A stretch of 64,000 bases of DNA from Roseomonas indoligenes (lineage in GTDB: Bacteria; Pseudomonadota; Alphaproteobacteria; Acetobacterales; Acetobacteraceae): contig NZ_JAGIZA010000008.1 in the NCBI RefSeq assembly GCF_017813365.1, positions 167,143 through 231,142 on the forward strand. The letters run 5' to 3'. The position numbers were made by a program, and so were the translations under genes. Below the pieces are notes generated by a model, which had not been told where the DNA came from, searched no databases, and saw nothing but the letters and a program-made list of their open reading frames with translations. Below, piece by piece: positions 50,597 through 60,521 of the stretch (its first letter is position 1; every line of letters starts with the position of its first letter).

Positions 50597-51946
50597 ATGC
50601 GTCTCGCCCGCCGCAGCTTTGCCATGGCCCTTGCCGGCCTGCCCTTCGCGCGCCTGTCCCCCGCCCGGGCCCAGGCCCAGGCGGCAGCGCCCATCCTGCT
50701 GGACAATGTCCGCTACTTCGACGGGCGCGCCATGACCGGCCCCGCCCGCCTGCTGATGGCCGGCGGGACCATTCGCATCCTCGGGGCCGGCACGGCGCCG
50801 GATGCCGCCCAGCGCGTGGACCTCTCCGGCCGCTACGTCATTCCCGCGATGATCGCGGCGCACTCCCATATCGGCCACGCCTCCGACGCCACCTCCGGCC
50901 GCCAGTACTACACGCGGGAGAATGTCGAGGCGCAGCTGCGGCGCTACCAGGCCTTCGGCATCGGCGCCGCCGCCTCGCTCGGCCTCAATGCCCCCCTGTT
51001 CCATGAACTGCGCGCCGAGAGCCGCGCCGGCCGCCTGCCCGGCGCGCTGCTCCTCGGCGCCGGCCCCGGCCTGGGCATGCCGGAGGGCGCGCCGCCCGCC
51101 GGCCCGATGAACCTGGCCGACGACCAGGTCATCCGCCCCGCGAACCCCGCCGCCATGCGCCAGGGCGTGAACGACCTTGCCGACAAGGGCATCGACCTCG
51201 TGAAGGTTTGGATCGACGGGCTCGGCGACACCGTGCCGCAGATGACGCCGGAGATGGCCCGCGCCGCTGTCGAGGCCGCCCATGCGCGGAGGTTGAAGGT
51301 CGCGGCCCATATCCACGACCTCTCCCAGGCCCGCCTCGCCGTGGAGGCTGGGGTGGACATCCTGGCCCATGGCATCCGCGACAAGGAGATCGACGACGGC
51401 CTCCTCGCTCTCATGCGCGATCGCGGCACCTGGTACATCCCGACGATCCAGATCGACGAGGCCGAGTACATCTACGCCGACGACCCCGCGATCACCGAGG
51501 ACCCGTTCCTGCGTGCCGCGCTAGGGCCCGGGATGATCGGGCGGATGCGGGACCCGGCTTGGCGCGCGGCGCAGCTCGGCCGCGCCGCCCCGCGCCGCTC
51601 GGACGTGCGGATCAACAAGCTGAATCTGAAGCGCGTCCACGACGCCGGGATTCCCGTGGCCTTCGGGACGGATTCCGGCGGCACCCCGTTGCGTGTCCAG
51701 GGCTTCGCGGAGCACCGGGAACTGGAGCTGATGGTGGAGGCCGGCCTCACCCCCGCCCAGGCCCTCGGCATCGCCACCGCCCGTTCGGCGGAGCTGCTCG
51801 GCCTCGCCGACCGCGGCAGCGTGCGGGACGGGCTGCGCGCCGACCTCGTCGTGCTGGAGGCCGATCCGCTGGCGGACATCCGCAACACCCGCCGCATCGC
51901 CCGCGTCTACGGGGCCGGGCGGGAAGTGGCGGGCGCCATCACCTGA
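50597..51946 (+). CDS. Secreted amidohydrolase
   Basis: A metal-dependent amidohydrolase of 449 residues with an N-terminal Tat/Sec-type signal (RRSFAMALAGLPFARLSPAR). The barrel shows the HxH ligands in IAAHSHIGHAS, a bridging Lys in LVKVWIDG, His in KVAAHIHD and DILAHGI, and the last Asp in FGTDSGG. It ends with LGLADRGSVRDGLRADLVVL, the small beta sandwich typical of imidazolonepropionase/prolidase-like members. The substrate is unknown. It lies 105 bp after the Rieske gene on the same strand and ends at a hairpin before the convergent oxdC. Confidence 0.88.
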   Translation: MRLARRSFAMALAGLPFARLSPARAQAQAAAPILLDNVRYFDGRAMTGPARLLMAGGTIRILGAGTAPDAAQRVDLSGRYVIPAMIAAHSHIGHASDATSGRQYYTRENVEAQLRRYQAFGIGAAASLGLNAPLFHELRAESRAGRLPGALLLGAGPGLGMPEGAPPAGPMNLADDQVIRPANPAAMRQGVNDLADKGIDLVKVWIDGLGDTVPQMTPEMARAAVEAAHARRLKVAAHIHDLSQARLAVEAGVDILAHGIRDKEIDDGLLALMRDRGTWYIPTIQIDEAEYIYADDPAITEDPFLRAALGPGMIGRMRDPAWRAAQLGRAAPRRSDVRINKLNLKRVHDAGIPVAFGTDSGGTPLRVQGFAEHRELELMVEAGLTPAQALGIATARSAELLGLADRGSVRDGLRADLVVLEADPLADIRNTRRIARVYGAGREVAGAIT

Positions 51947-51952
51947 TCCCCT

Positions 51953-51981
51953 GGCGGGAGAGGGCGCCGCCCTCTCCCGCC
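51953..51981. terminator. Bidirectional hairpin between convergent genes
   Basis: A perfect 13-bp inverted repeat GGCGGGAGAGGGC / GCCCTCTCCCGCC with a 3-nt loop, six bases after the amidohydrolase stop and 16 bases before the end of the oxalate decarboxylase gene. No T-run. Confidence 0.65.
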
Positions 51982-51997
51982 GGATTCCTGGCCGCGT

Positions 51998-53242
51998 TCA
52001 GGCCGGCACCACGGGCGACTTGTCGCGCTTCAGCGCCTTCATCACCTGATCGTCCAGCTTCAGGTGGGACTGGAGGAGTTGCGGCGGCGTCAGTGCCATC
52101 CACTGGTTCAGCGAGAAGTCGGCGTAATAATCGCTGCGGAACATCTCGAGGAAGCGCAGCGGGGTGGTGCCGGTGTTCTCGATGTAGTGGCCGGTGGCGA
52201 AGGGGACGTAGCCCACGTCGCCGGCCGCGAAGTCGAAGGTGCGCGCCTGGCCGGAGGCGGCGAAGACGCCCATGCGGCCCTGGCCCTCGATATAGTACTG
52301 CCACTCGTTCGTGTTGGGGTGCCAGTGCAGCTCCCGCAGGCCGCAGGGCTCCAGCTCCACCAGGGCGGCGGCGATGGTCTTGGAAGCCTTGAAGACCGAG
52401 GAATCGGTGATGCGGACGGTGCCGCTGCGCGTGCGAATGGGGTTCTGCGCGAGCATGCGGTGGCTGAAGTTCGCGTCCGAGGGGACCTGCGCCACGGGCA
52501 TGCGGTCCGCCTCCAGCGGGCCGGGCAGCGGGGCCTTGAAGATATAGAGCTCGTCCGGGCTCGGCGTGTTTCCGAAGAGATTGGCGGGGACGCCGAAGTT
52601 CTTGCCCAGCACGTCGGGCGGCACGCGGCGGAGCCAGTCGCTGATGAGGAAGGTGCTGTCCTCGTCGAAGTGGCCGTCATCGAAGACGAGGAGGAATTCG
52701 CAGCCATCCTCGCCGAGGCCCTGGATGGAGTGCGGGGTGCCGCCGGGGAAGTACCAGAGATCGCCGACGCCGACATCGTCCACGAACTGGCGGCCTTGCG
52801 CATCGATGGCGGTGATGCGGGCGCGGCCGTAGAGCATGTAGGCCCACTCCGCTTCCTTGTGCCAGTGCAGCTCCCGCACGCCGCCGGAGTTGAGGCGCAT
52901 GTTCACGCCGGCGATGTCGTTGGAGACGCCGAGCTCGCGCACCGTGACCTGGCGGGTCCAGCCGCCGCTCTCCTGCCGGACATGGGCGTCCGCGTAGGAG
53001 AAGCGGAGGTTGGGCAGGGTGCCGTGGTCGGTGGCGGGCGGGTTGAGCATGTCCGGGTTGGCGCGGTCCCGGGCGAGATTGCGGGGGCCGGGATCGTTGC
53101 CGCCGCGCCCGGGGCCGCGGCTGGGCTGCGGCGTGGGATCCGGGGCCTGAGCGTTCGCCATAGTCGGGGCCAGGGCGGGGGCGAGGGCTCCCACCGCGGC
53201 AGCGCTGGCGATCATGGCGCGGCGGGATACCGGATCGGTCAT
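51998..53242 (-). CDS. oxdC: Tat-exported bicupin oxalate decarboxylase
   Basis: A 414-residue Mn-dependent bicupin that converts oxalate to formate and CO2. The N terminus [19 protein letters not shown] is a Tat signal, so it acts in the periplasm. Cupin 1 ligands: [11 protein letters not shown] and GGTPHSIQG. Cupin 2: [12 protein letters not shown] and FATGHYIEN. The active-site lid, SENST in the classic enzyme, reads DEDST here in [13 protein letters not shown]. The Glu that donates the proton is kept, which favours decarboxylase over oxidase activity. A Gly/Pro/Arg-rich linker follows the signal. Divergent from ahcY, with a perfect palindrome 64 bp upstream of the start. Confidence 0.88.
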   Translation of the reverse strand: MTDPVSRRAMIASAAAVGALAPALAPTMANAQAPDPTPQPSRGPGRGGNDPGPRNLARDRANPDMLNPPATDHGTLPNLRFSYADAHVRQESGGWTRQVTVRELGVSNDIAGVNMRLNSGGVRELHWHKEAEWAYMLYGRARITAIDAQGRQFVDDVGVGDLWYFPGGTPHSIQGLGEDGCEFLLVFDDGHFDEDSTFLISDWLRRVPPDVLGKNFGVPANLFGNTPSPDELYIFKAPLPGPLEADRMPVAQVPSDANFSHRMLAQNPIRTRSGTVRITDSSVFKASKTIAAALVELEPCGLRELHWHPNTNEWQYYIEGQGRMGVFAASGQARTFDFAAGDVGYVPFATGHYIENTGTTPLRFLEMFRSDYYADFSLNQWMALTPPQLLQSHLKLDDQVMKALKRDKSPVVPA

Positions 53243-53305
53243 TGTCTCTGCTCGCTGTTCAGGTCTGTGGCGCGCGGCGCGGGGCCGTGCCCTCCTGATG
53301 GGGGC

Positions 53306-53321
53306 AGTGTCAGATGACACT
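53306..53321. promoter_or_regulatory. Perfect 16-bp palindrome upstream of oxdC
   Basis: AGTGTCA-GA-TGACACT: 7-bp perfect arms with a 2-nt centre. It lies 64 bp upstream of the oxdC start and 155 bp upstream of the ahcY start. The TGTCA/TGACA half sites suit a dimeric repressor (TetR- or GntR-like), probably for oxdC. Confidence 0.5.
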
Positions 53322-53393
53322 TCCATGGGCGCTGGGATGATCTTCCGGCCATGAACAACACGGGTTGGTGCGGTGCACCCAAATCGACATAAA

Positions 53394-53407
53394 CATATCC
53401 TGATATG
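53394..53407. promoter_or_regulatory. Palindrome upstream of ahcY
   Basis: CATATC-CT-GATATG: perfect 6-bp arms, in an AT-rich patch 70 bp before the ahcY start. ArsR-type regulators of S-adenosylhomocysteine metabolism (SahR) bind AT-rich dyads near ahcY in other Proteobacteria; assignment to such a factor is inference. Confidence 0.45.
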
Positions 53408-53476
53408 GCTTAAGCCCTTGGCCTGGGGTGTCCGCGCGTGATACGCGACTTCCCGATTCCGGAAGGCCCGCCCGAC

Positions 53477-54892
53477 ATGCCCGACTCCCTGCCCCCCAAG
53501 ACCGACTACGTCGTCGCCGATCTCTCCCTCGCCCAGTGGGGCCGCAAGGAGATCGAGATGGCCGAGGACGAGATGCCCGGCCTGATGGCGACGCGCCGTG
53601 AGTACGGCCCGGCCCAGGTGCTGAAGGGCGCCCGTATCGCGGGCTGCCTGCACATGACGATCCAGACCGCCGTGCTGATCGAGACGCTGAAGGCGCTGGG
53701 CGCCGATGTGCGCTGGTCGTCCTGCAACATCTTCTCCACCCAGGACCACGCGGCCGCCGCCATCGCGGCCTCCGGCACGCCGGTCTTCGCCATCAAGGGC
53801 GAGAGCCTGGAGGACTACTGGGAGTATGTGCGCCGCACCCTCGAGTGGGCCGATGGCGGCGAGCCGAACCTGCTGCTGGACGACGGCGGCGACATGACGC
53901 TGCTGGTCCATTACGGGCTGCGCGCCGAGCAGGGCGACACCGCCTTCCTCGACAAGGCGACGAACGAGGAGGAGACGGTGTTCTTCGCCCTCATCCGCCG
54001 CACGCTGACGGAGAAGCCGGGCTGGTTCGCCAAGCTCGCCGCCTCCCTCAAGGGTGTGTCGGAGGAGACGACGACGGGCGTGCACCGCCTGTACGTGATG
54101 GCGAAGGAGGGCAAGCTGCTCTTCCCCGCGATCAACGTGAACGACAGCGTCACCAAGTCGAAGTTCGACAACCTCTACGGCTGCCGCGAGTCCCTGGTGG
54201 ACGGCATCCGCCGTGGCACGGACGTGATGATGGCCGGCAAGATCGCCTGCATCGCCGGCTACGGCGACGTGGGCAAGGGCTCGGCCGCCTCCCTCCGCAA
54301 TGCGGGCTGCCGCGTGATGGTGACGGAGATCGACCCGATCTGCGCGCTGCAGGCGGCGATGGAGGGCTATGACGTCGTGACGATGGAGGAGGCCGCCCCG
54401 CGCGCCGACATCTTCGTCACCGCCACGGGCAATGTGGACGTGATCACCGCCGACCACATGCGCGCGATGAAGCACCGCGCGATCGTCTGCAACATCGGCC
54501 ACTTCGACAGCGAGATCCAGGTGGCCGCGCTGCGCAACTACAAGTGGACGAACATCAAGCCGCAGGTGGACGAGATCGAGTTCCCCGACGGGAAGAAGAT
54601 CACGCTGCTTTCCGAGGGGCGCCTGGTGAACCTGGGCAACGCCACGGGGCACCCGAGCTTCGTGATGTCCGCTTCCTTCACTAACCAGACCCTGGCGCAG
54701 ATCGAGCTGTGGACCAACGGCGCGGCCTACGGGAAGCAGGTCTATACCCTGCCGAAGCACCTGGACGAGAAGGTGGCCCTTCTGCACCTGGAGAAGGTGG
54801 GCGCGAAGCTGACGAAGCTGACCCAGCAGCAGGCCGAGTATATCGGCGTGGCGCAGCAGGGGCCCTTCAAGGCCGAGCTCTACCGCTACTGA
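53477..54892 (+). CDS. ahcY: S-adenosylhomocysteine hydrolase
   Basis: Hydrolyses S-adenosylhomocysteine to adenosine and homocysteine, so it keeps SAM-dependent methylation running. It is 471 residues, with the insertion typical of the long bacterial/plant type. Motifs: [28 protein letters not shown], the catalytic region [19 protein letters not shown] site [10 protein letters not shown] at about 259-268, and the C-terminal [15 protein letters not shown] with the Lys/Tyr tail. ATG 53477 follows GGAAGG by ten bases; GTG 53438 would add 13 residues. A strong terminator follows. In Rhizobiales ahcY sits close to the HPr genes; here three genes separate them. Confidence 0.95.
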   Translation: MPDSLPPKTDYVVADLSLAQWGRKEIEMAEDEMPGLMATRREYGPAQVLKGARIAGCLHMTIQTAVLIETLKALGADVRWSSCNIFSTQDHAAAAIAASGTPVFAIKGESLEDYWEYVRRTLEWADGGEPNLLLDDGGDMTLLVHYGLRAEQGDTAFLDKATNEEETVFFALIRRTLTEKPGWFAKLAASLKGVSEETTTGVHRLYVMAKEGKLLFPAINVNDSVTKSKFDNLYGCRESLVDGIRRGTDVMMAGKIACIAGYGDVGKGSAASLRNAGCRVMVTEIDPICALQAAMEGYDVVTMEEAAPRADIFVTATGNVDVITADHMRAMKHRAIVCNIGHFDSEIQVAALRNYKWTNIKPQVDEIEFPDGKKITLLSEGRLVNLGNATGHPSFVMSASFTNQTLAQIELWTNGAAYGKQVYTLPKHLDEKVALLHLEKVGAKLTKLTQQQAEYIGVAQQGPFKAELYRY

Positions 54893-54927
54893 GCCGCGTA
54901 GCGGGCCGGGCGAAAGCCCCGCTCCGG

Positions 54928-54960
54928 GCCCGGGGGAGGCGACTCCCCCGGGCTTTTTTT
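54928..54960 (+). terminator. Rho-independent terminator of ahcY
   Basis: GCCCGGGGGAG and CTCCCCCGGGC form an 11-bp perfect stem with the tetraloop GCGA, followed by seven T. It is 36 bp after the ahcY stop. Confidence 0.95.
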
Positions 54961-55035
54961 GTTCACGTGTGGCCCCAAAACCAAGAGCTTATCGTGTAGC
55001 CTTCCCGCGGTTCCTCAAACCTGCCCGGGAAGACC

Positions 55036-57633
55036 ATGCCGCGCACCAGCCGTTCCGCCTCCGCCGTTCCGATCGAGGCCGAGGCCGGCATGAATCCCTT
55101 CGGCACGGCCGCGGGGATCCGCCGCTTCGCTTCCCCGGCCGTGAGGGCTGCGCTGACGCGGCGGGGCGCACAGCTTCTCGGCATGATCGCGGGGCTGCTG
55201 GGTCTGGCGGTGCTGGTGGCGCTGGCCAGCCACAACCCGGGCGACCCCTCCCTCTCCACCGCCACGAGCCGGGCGCCGACGAACCTGGCGGGCCCCTTCG
55301 GCGCCATGGTGTCGGACGTGCTGCTGCAGGGCTTCGGCTGGGCGGGGCTGCTGCCGGCGGCCTGCCTGCTGACCTGGGCGCTGCGCCTCTCCACCCATCG
55401 CGGGCTCTCGCCCTTTCCCTTGCGGGTCGCGGCGCTGCTGGCGGGGCTGCCGCTGCTGGCGGCCGTTCTCTCCGTCACGCCGCTGCCGGCGCCCTTCCCG
55501 GGCGGCACGGCGGGCGGCGCGGTCGGGCCGCTGATGCGGGACGCTGTGGACGAGACGATCGGCGCCATCTTCGGGCCGCTGGGATCCGTGGTGGGGAATT
55601 CCGCACTGGCAGCCATGGCGGTGGTGGCGACCGTGCTGGCGCTGGCGGTCCCGCTCTCCTCCTGGCGGCGTGCGGGCGGGGTGGCGGCGCGGCGGGGGCA
55701 TGGGCTGGCGGGGAACATCCTGCGCCGCCGTTCCCAGGCGCGCGCGCGGGCGGCGGAGGCCCGCATGGCGCGGGCGCGGATGCACCACCATGAGGCGGCG
55801 CCGGAGGAACGGCCTGGGCTGCTGGCGCGGGTGATGGGCGCGCCGAGCCGTTTCGGGGAGTCGCTGGCCGGGATGATCCGGCGCCGGCAGGAGCCCTCTC
55901 CGCAGCTTTCCCAGTTGCTGCGCGCGGCCGATGCCGCTGCCGAGGAGGAGCCGGCCGCGCGGCCCGCGCCGCGCCGGGTGCCGAAGCCCGCGCCGGAGGC
56001 CCCCATGGAGCGGGTCGCGGAGCGCATGGCGGAGGAGGCGAAGGAGGGCGGGCCGCGCATCGCGGACCGGGTGCTGCCGCCGCGCCGCCTGCCGATCGGG
56101 GAGACGGTGAAGAAGGGCGACGACGGGAAGTTCCGCCTGCCGCCGCTCTCGCTGCTGGCCCCCGCGCCGCCGCGCCGGGACCACGGCCCTTCCCGCGAGG
56201 CGCTGGAGGAGAATGCGCGGCTGCTGGAATCCGTGCTCGAGGATTACGGTGTGCGCGGCAAGATCGCGGATATCCGCCCCGGCCCGGTGGTGACGCTCTA
56301 CGAACTGGAGCCGGCGCCGGGCACGAAGTCCGCCCGCGTGATCGGGCTGGCGGACGACATCGCGCGCAGCATGTCCGTGCTGGCCGTGCGCATCGCCACC
56401 GTGCCCGGGCGCAACGTGATCGGCATCGAGATGCCGAACGCCAAGCGCGAGATGGTGTTCTTCTCCGAGATGATGGAGGCGGAGGACTGGGCGCGTAACC
56501 CCGGCAAGCTGCCGCTGGCGCTGGGCAAGGACATCGGCGGGGCGCCCGTGGTGGCGGACCTCGCGCGGATGCCGCACCTGCTGATCGCCGGCACCACCGG
56601 TTCCGGTAAGTCGGTCGGGATCAACACGATGATCCTGTCCCTGCTCTACCGCTTCGGGCCGGATGAGTGCCGCTTCATCATGATCGACCCGAAGATGCTG
56701 GAACTGTCGGTCTACGACCGCATCCCGCACCTTCTGGCGCCCGTGGTGACGGAGCCGCCGAAGGCGATCGGGGCGCTGAAGTGGACGGTGCGGGAGATGG
56801 AGCGTCGCTACAAGGCAATGAGCCAGCTCGGCGTCCGCAACATCGGCGGCTACAACGAGAAGGTGGTGGCGGCGAACGCCCGGGGCGAGCAGATCACCCG
56901 CCGCGTGCAGACGGGCTTCGACCCCGAGACCGGCAAGCCGGTCTTCGAGGAGCAGCCGCTGAACCTCGTCTCGCTTCCCATGATCGTCGTGGTGATCGAC
57001 GAGATGGCGGACCTGATGATCGTGGCGGGCAAGGAGATCGAGGCGGCGGTGCAGCGCCTGGCGCAGATGGCGCGCGCGGCCGGCATCCACGTGATCATGG
57101 CCACGCAGCGGCCTTCGGTGGACGTGATCACCGGCACCATCAAGGCGAACTTCCCGACGCGCATCTCCTTCGCCGTGACGTCGAAGATCGACAGCCGCAC
57201 CATCCTCGGCGAGCAGGGCGCGGAGCAGCTGCTGGGTCAAGGCGACATGCTGCACATGGCTGGCGGCGGGCGGGTGAACCGCGTGCACGGCCCCTTCGTC
57301 TCCGACGAGGAGGTGGAGCGCGTGGTGGAGTACCTGCGCGAGCAGGGCGAGCCCGCCTATATCGAGGAGGTCACCGAGACCGACGAGGACGAGGATTCCG
57401 GCCCCGTCTTCGACGCCACCGCCAATGGCGGCGAGAAGGGACTCTACGAGCAGGCTGTCGCGCTGGTGTCCCGCGAGGGCAAGGCGAGCACGAGCTTCGT
57501 CCAGCGCCATCTCAACATCGGCTACAACCGCGCGGCGAAGCTGATCGAGCAGATGGAGCGCGAGGGCGTGGTGGGGCCCGCGAACCATGTGGGCAAGCGC
57601 GAGGTGCTGCAGCGGGTGGGGGCGGATGACTGA
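55036..57633 (+). CDS. ftsK: DNA translocase FtsK
   Basis: Hexameric motor of 865 residues that couples septation to chromosome segregation. The N terminus has four membrane segments (about 45-65, 85-115, 125-145, 180-205). A Pro/Ala/Arg-rich linker follows (about 215-380), shorter than in E. coli. The motor has Walker [14 protein letters not shown] near residue 518, Walker [12 protein letters not shown], and [18 protein letters not shown]. The C-terminal gamma domain ([20 protein letters not shown]) is the winged helix that reads the KOPS sequence. ATG 55036 lies downstream of the ahcY terminator, so a promoter should lie in about 54961-55035. Confidence 0.94.
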   Translation: MPRTSRSASAVPIEAEAGMNPFGTAAGIRRFASPAVRAALTRRGAQLLGMIAGLLGLAVLVALASHNPGDPSLSTATSRAPTNLAGPFGAMVSDVLLQGFGWAGLLPAACLLTWALRLSTHRGLSPFPLRVAALLAGLPLLAAVLSVTPLPAPFPGGTAGGAVGPLMRDAVDETIGAIFGPLGSVVGNSALAAMAVVATVLALAVPLSSWRRAGGVAARRGHGLAGNILRRRSQARARAAEARMARARMHHHEAAPEERPGLLARVMGAPSRFGESLAGMIRRRQEPSPQLSQLLRAADAAAEEEPAARPAPRRVPKPAPEAPMERVAERMAEEAKEGGPRIADRVLPPRRLPIGETVKKGDDGKFRLPPLSLLAPAPPRRDHGPSREALEENARLLESVLEDYGVRGKIADIRPGPVVTLYELEPAPGTKSARVIGLADDIARSMSVLAVRIATVPGRNVIGIEMPNAKREMVFFSEMMEAEDWARNPGKLPLALGKDIGGAPVVADLARMPHLLIAGTTGSGKSVGINTMILSLLYRFGPDECRFIMIDPKMLELSVYDRIPHLLAPVVTEPPKAIGALKWTVREMERRYKAMSQLGVRNIGGYNEKVVAANARGEQITRRVQTGFDPETGKPVFEEQPLNLVSLPMIVVVIDEMADLMIVAGKEIEAAVQRLAQMARAAGIHVIMATQRPSVDVITGTIKANFPTRISFAVTSKIDSRTILGEQGAEQLLGQGDMLHMAGGGRVNRVHGPFVSDEEVERVVEYLREQGEPAYIEEVTETDEDEDSGPVFDATANGGEKGLYEQAVALVSREGKASTSFVQRHLNIGYNRAAKLIEQMEREGVVGPANHVGKREVLQRVGADD

Positions 57634-58099
57634 GGCGCACCGCTTCGCGCCGGACGGTGGCATCCCGAATTCGCGGCTGCCGCTCCTGGTCTGGCGCGGG
57701 GCGCTGGCGGGGGATGCCGGGGCCATCACCCGCCACTTCGCGGCTCATGGCTGGTCCAATGCTTGGACGGACGGCGTGTTCGCCTACCACCATTTCCACA
57801 GTAACGCGCATGAGGCGCTGGGCGTCTCCCGCGGGACCGCGCGGGTCCGCTTCGGCGGTCCGGCGGGCGAGGTGGTGGAGCTGCGCGCGGGGGATGCCCT
57901 GGTGATCCCGGCCGGGGTGGGGCATTGCCGGGAATGGGCGAGCGGCGACTTCGAGGTGGTCGGCGCCTATCCCGGCGGGGCGGATTACGACATCCGGCGC
58001 GGCGATCCCTCCGAGGCGGCGGAGGTGGCGCGGCGGATCGCCGCCGTGCCTCTGCCGGGCGGCAATCCCGTCAATGGCGGGGCGATGCCGGGCTGGTAG
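57626..58099 (+). CDS. Cupin-domain protein (YjlB-like)
   Basis: A single-cupin protein of 157 residues. The metal-type motif is [20 protein letters not shown] (His-x-His and a Glu), and the second cupin block is [13 protein letters not shown]. The layout matches YjlB-type cupins, whose function is not established. It overlaps the end of ftsK by eight bases (start 57626, ftsK stop 57631-57633), so it is translated from the ftsK transcript. It is convergent with rfbA. Confidence 0.8.
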   Translation: MTEAHRFAPDGGIPNSRLPLLVWRGALAGDAGAITRHFAAHGWSNAWTDGVFAYHHFHSNAHEALGVSRGTARVRFGGPAGEVVELRAGDALVIPAGVGHCREWASGDFEVVGAYPGGADYDIRRGDPSEAAEVARRIAAVPLPGGNPVNGGAMPGW

Positions 58100-58121
58100 C
58101 GCCCGGCCCGCGTCCCCGCTG

Positions 58122-58994
58122 TCAGCGCCGCTGGTTCAGCAGGCCTTCCAGATAGGCACCGTAGCCGCTCTTGCTCTGCTTCGCCGCCAGGGCGCGGAGG
58201 GCGGCATCGTCGATGAAGCCCATCCGCCAGGCCACTTCCTCCGGCGCGTTGACCTTCATGCCCGTGCGCTTCTCGATGGCGCGCACGTACTCGCCGGCTT
58301 CCAGAAGGCTGTCATGGGTGCCGGTGTCCAGCCAGGCGTAGCCACGGCCGAGGCGGATGACGCGCAGGCTCCCCTCCTCCAGGTAGAGGCGGTTGAGGTC
58401 GGTGATTTCCAGCTCCCCGCGCGGGGAGGGCTTCACGCGGCGGGCCATCTCGGGGGCGCGGCCGTCGTAGAAGTAGAGGCCGGTGACAGCCCAGTCGGAG
58501 CGGGGATGCGCCGGCTTCTCTTCGAGCGAGAGGGCGCGGTAGCTCTCGTCAAACTCCACCACGCCGTAGCGTTCGGGGTCGGCGACGCGATAGGCGAAGA
58601 CGGAGGCGCCGGGGCCCTTGTTGCGGGCCTCCACCAGCCGCTCGTCCAGCTCGTAGCCGTGGAAGATGTTGTCCCCGAGCACGAGGGCGGAGGGGGCACC
58701 GGCCAGGAACTCCTCTCCCAGGATGAAGGCCTGGGCGAGGCCGTCCGGGCTGGGCTGGGCGATGTAGGAGAGGCGGATGCCCCACTGCTCGCCCGTGCCA
58801 AGCAGCCGCTCGAACAGGGGCAGGTCATGCGGGGTGGAGATGATCAGCACCTCCCGGATCCCGGCGAGCATGAGCACCGAGAGCGGGTAGTAGATCATCG
58901 GCTTGTCGTAGACGGGCAGGAGCTGCTTCGACACGGCCATGGTGGCGGGGTAGAGGCGCGTGCCGCTGCCGCCGGCGAGGATGATGCCCTTCAT
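58122..58994 (-). CDS. rfbA: Glucose-1-phosphate thymidylyltransferase RfbA
   Basis: Makes dTDP-glucose, the first step to dTDP-L-rhamnose and related sugars for LPS or capsule, 290 residues as usual. Nucleotide loop [16 protein letters not shown] at the N terminus, then [45 protein letters not shown] and the C-terminal [20 protein letters not shown] 58994 is favoured by GGAAG six bases upstream; an ATG at 59009 overlaps the rfbB stop and would add five residues. The order is rfbB then rfbA; rfbC and rfbD are not in this window. Confidence 0.94.
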   Translation of the reverse strand: MKGIILAGGSGTRLYPATMAVSKQLLPVYDKPMIYYPLSVLMLAGIREVLIISTPHDLPLFERLLGTGEQWGIRLSYIAQPSPDGLAQAFILGEEFLAGAPSALVLGDNIFHGYELDERLVEARNKGPGASVFAYRVADPERYGVVEFDESYRALSLEEKPAHPRSDWAVTGLYFYDGRAPEMARRVKPSPRGELEITDLNRLYLEEGSLRVIRLGRGYAWLDTGTHDSLLEAGEYVRAIEKRTGMKVNAPEEVAWRMGFIDDAALRALAAKQSKSGYGAYLEGLLNQRR

Positions 58995-59008
58995 GGGTGC
59001 TTCCGGCA

Positions 59009-60076
59009 TCAAGCCTTGCCTTTCACGGGATCGGGGAGGAGGCCGAGGCGTTCGCCCGCGTATTTCTCGCGCAGCGGGCGCCACCAGGCCTCGTTTTCCA
59101 GGTACCAGCGGAGGGTGCGCTCGATGCCCCCCTCAAAGGTGACCGTGGAGCGCCAGCCGAGCTCGCGCTCCGCCTTGGCGGGGTCGATGGCGTAGCGGCG
59201 GTCGTGTCCCGGGCGGTCCGTCACGAAGGTGATGAGGTCCCGGCGCGGGGCGGCGGCGGGGCGCAGGCGGTCCAGCGTATCGCAGATGGCGTGCACCACC
59301 TGCAGGTTGGTGCGCTCCGCCCTTCCGCCGATGTTGTAGGTCTCGCCGGGCACGCCGCGGGTCAGGGCGGCCACCAGGGCGCGGGCGTGGTCCTCCACGA
59401 AGAGCCAGTCCCGCACGTTGCCGCCGTCGCCGTAGACGGGGAGCGGCTTCCCCTCCAGCGCGTTGAGGGTGACGAGCGGGATCAGCTTCTCCGGGAAGTG
59501 GTAGGGCCCGTAGTTGTTGGAGCAGTTGGTGACGATCGTCGGCAGCCCGTAGGTCTCGTGCCAGGCGCGCGCGAGGTGGTCGGAGCCCGCCTTGCTGGCG
59601 GAGTAGGGGGAGCGCGGGTCGTAGGGCGTCTCCTCGGTGAAGGCGCCGGTGGGGCCGAGGGAACCGAAGACCTCGTCGGTGGAAACGTGGAGGAAGCGGA
59701 AGGCGTTGCGCCGGGCCGCGTCGTAGCCGCCCACCAGGGCGCGGGCGGCTTCCAGCAGGGCGAAGGTGCCCATCACGTTGGTCTGGATGAAGGGGGCGGC
59801 GGAGGCGATGGAGCGGTCCACATGGCTCTCGGCCGCCAGGTGCATCACCGCGTCCGGCGCGTATTCCGCGAGGGCGGTGCGCATCCGCTCGGCGTCGCAG
59901 ATATCGGCCTGGAGGAAGGCGAAGCCGGGGCGGCCCTCGCAGGGGGCCAGCGTCCGCCGGTCGCCGGCATAGGTGAGCTTGTCGATCACCAGCACCTCGT
60001 GCCCGAGGTCCAGGATCAGATGCCGGACGAGGGCGGAGCCGATGAAGCCGGCGCCGCCGGTGACGATCACGCGCAT
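59009..60076 (-). CDS. rfbB: dTDP-glucose 4,6-dehydratase RfbB
   Basis: Second step of dTDP-rhamnose synthesis, 355 residues, an extended short-chain dehydrogenase. NAD site [15 protein letters not shown], then [12 protein letters not shown], the catalytic STDEVFG (Thr, Asp, Glu) and YSASKAGSD (Tyr, Lys), and [18 protein letters not shown] in the substrate site. The end DPVKGKA is unremarkable. ATG 60076 begins the first beta strand. The upstream stretch to upp (445 bp) has no convincing intact gene. Confidence 0.94.
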   Translation of the reverse strand: MRVIVTGGAGFIGSALVRHLILDLGHEVLVIDKLTYAGDRRTLAPCEGRPGFAFLQADICDAERMRTALAEYAPDAVMHLAAESHVDRSIASAAPFIQTNVMGTFALLEAARALVGGYDAARRNAFRFLHVSTDEVFGSLGPTGAFTEETPYDPRSPYSASKAGSDHLARAWHETYGLPTIVTNCSNNYGPYHFPEKLIPLVTLNALEGKPLPVYGDGGNVRDWLFVEDHARALVAALTRGVPGETYNIGGRAERTNLQVVHAICDTLDRLRPAAAPRRDLITFVTDRPGHDRRYAIDPAKAERELGWRSTVTFEGGIERTLRWYLENEAWWRPLREKYAGERLGLLPDPVKGKA

Positions 60077-60521
60077 GGTCGGGGTATTGGTCCTCGTCGG
60101 GCGGTGCTGCGACCTGGGATGGGGTGAGCGGACAGGGTTAACCCGGCATTGCGGCCCCCTCGCGGCAGGGGCGGGGCGCCGCGCGGGCCTTTGTTGCACC
60201 TATAGGGCGGGACGGCGCCGGGGGAAATTGCCGGCGGGCGGGGGCCGGCGCGGGCGCCCTGTCCTCATGGACCGCTTGGGGGTTCTGCAGCGTCTCGGCC
60301 AGCAGGGTGCGGACCCAGGGCCGGTTCACGAGGATGGCTTGGAGCAGCAGGTCGATGGTGGCCTTGCGGTTCGCTTCCGAGAGCGGCCCGCGGCTCCTTC
60401 CTCGATGAGAGACCAGAACAAGGTTGCTTGGGCCGCGGCCTTCGCCCCGGGGCGGGGCTGCGCTATGGGATGGCCGCGCCGGCCCCGCCCCCTGGGGCCG
60501 GTGGGCAGGAGACGCGGCGCG
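60077..60521. other. Intergenic region between rfbB and upp
   Basis: Divergent region of 445 bp that should hold the promoters of rfbB and upp. I see no intact gene. On the minus strand 60255-60380 has coding-like codon use but no usable start, and a frame change just upstream (listed separately). No clear terminator or operator is seen. Confidence 0.5.
60255..60380 (-). pseudogene. Possible gene remnant upstream of rfbB
   Basis: Forty-two codons ([20 protein letters not shown] at the start) show balanced amino-acid composition and strong G/C in third positions, unlike the Ala/Pro/Arg filler of shadow frames here. No ATG, GTG or TTG with a ribosome site precedes them. In the next frame just upstream, [13 protein letters not shown] could be its earlier part, joined by a frameshift near 60380. 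The family is unknown. Confidence 0.3.

Noticed and set aside
53243..53476. SAH or SAM riboswitch before ahcY
   Set aside because: I could not recognise the conserved core of either in this region; the palindromes suggest protein operators instead. A covariance search would settle it.
55015..57729. Open frame of 904 codons on the minus strand
   Set aside because: Shadow of ftsK; composition is His/Arg/Leu-rich without motifs.
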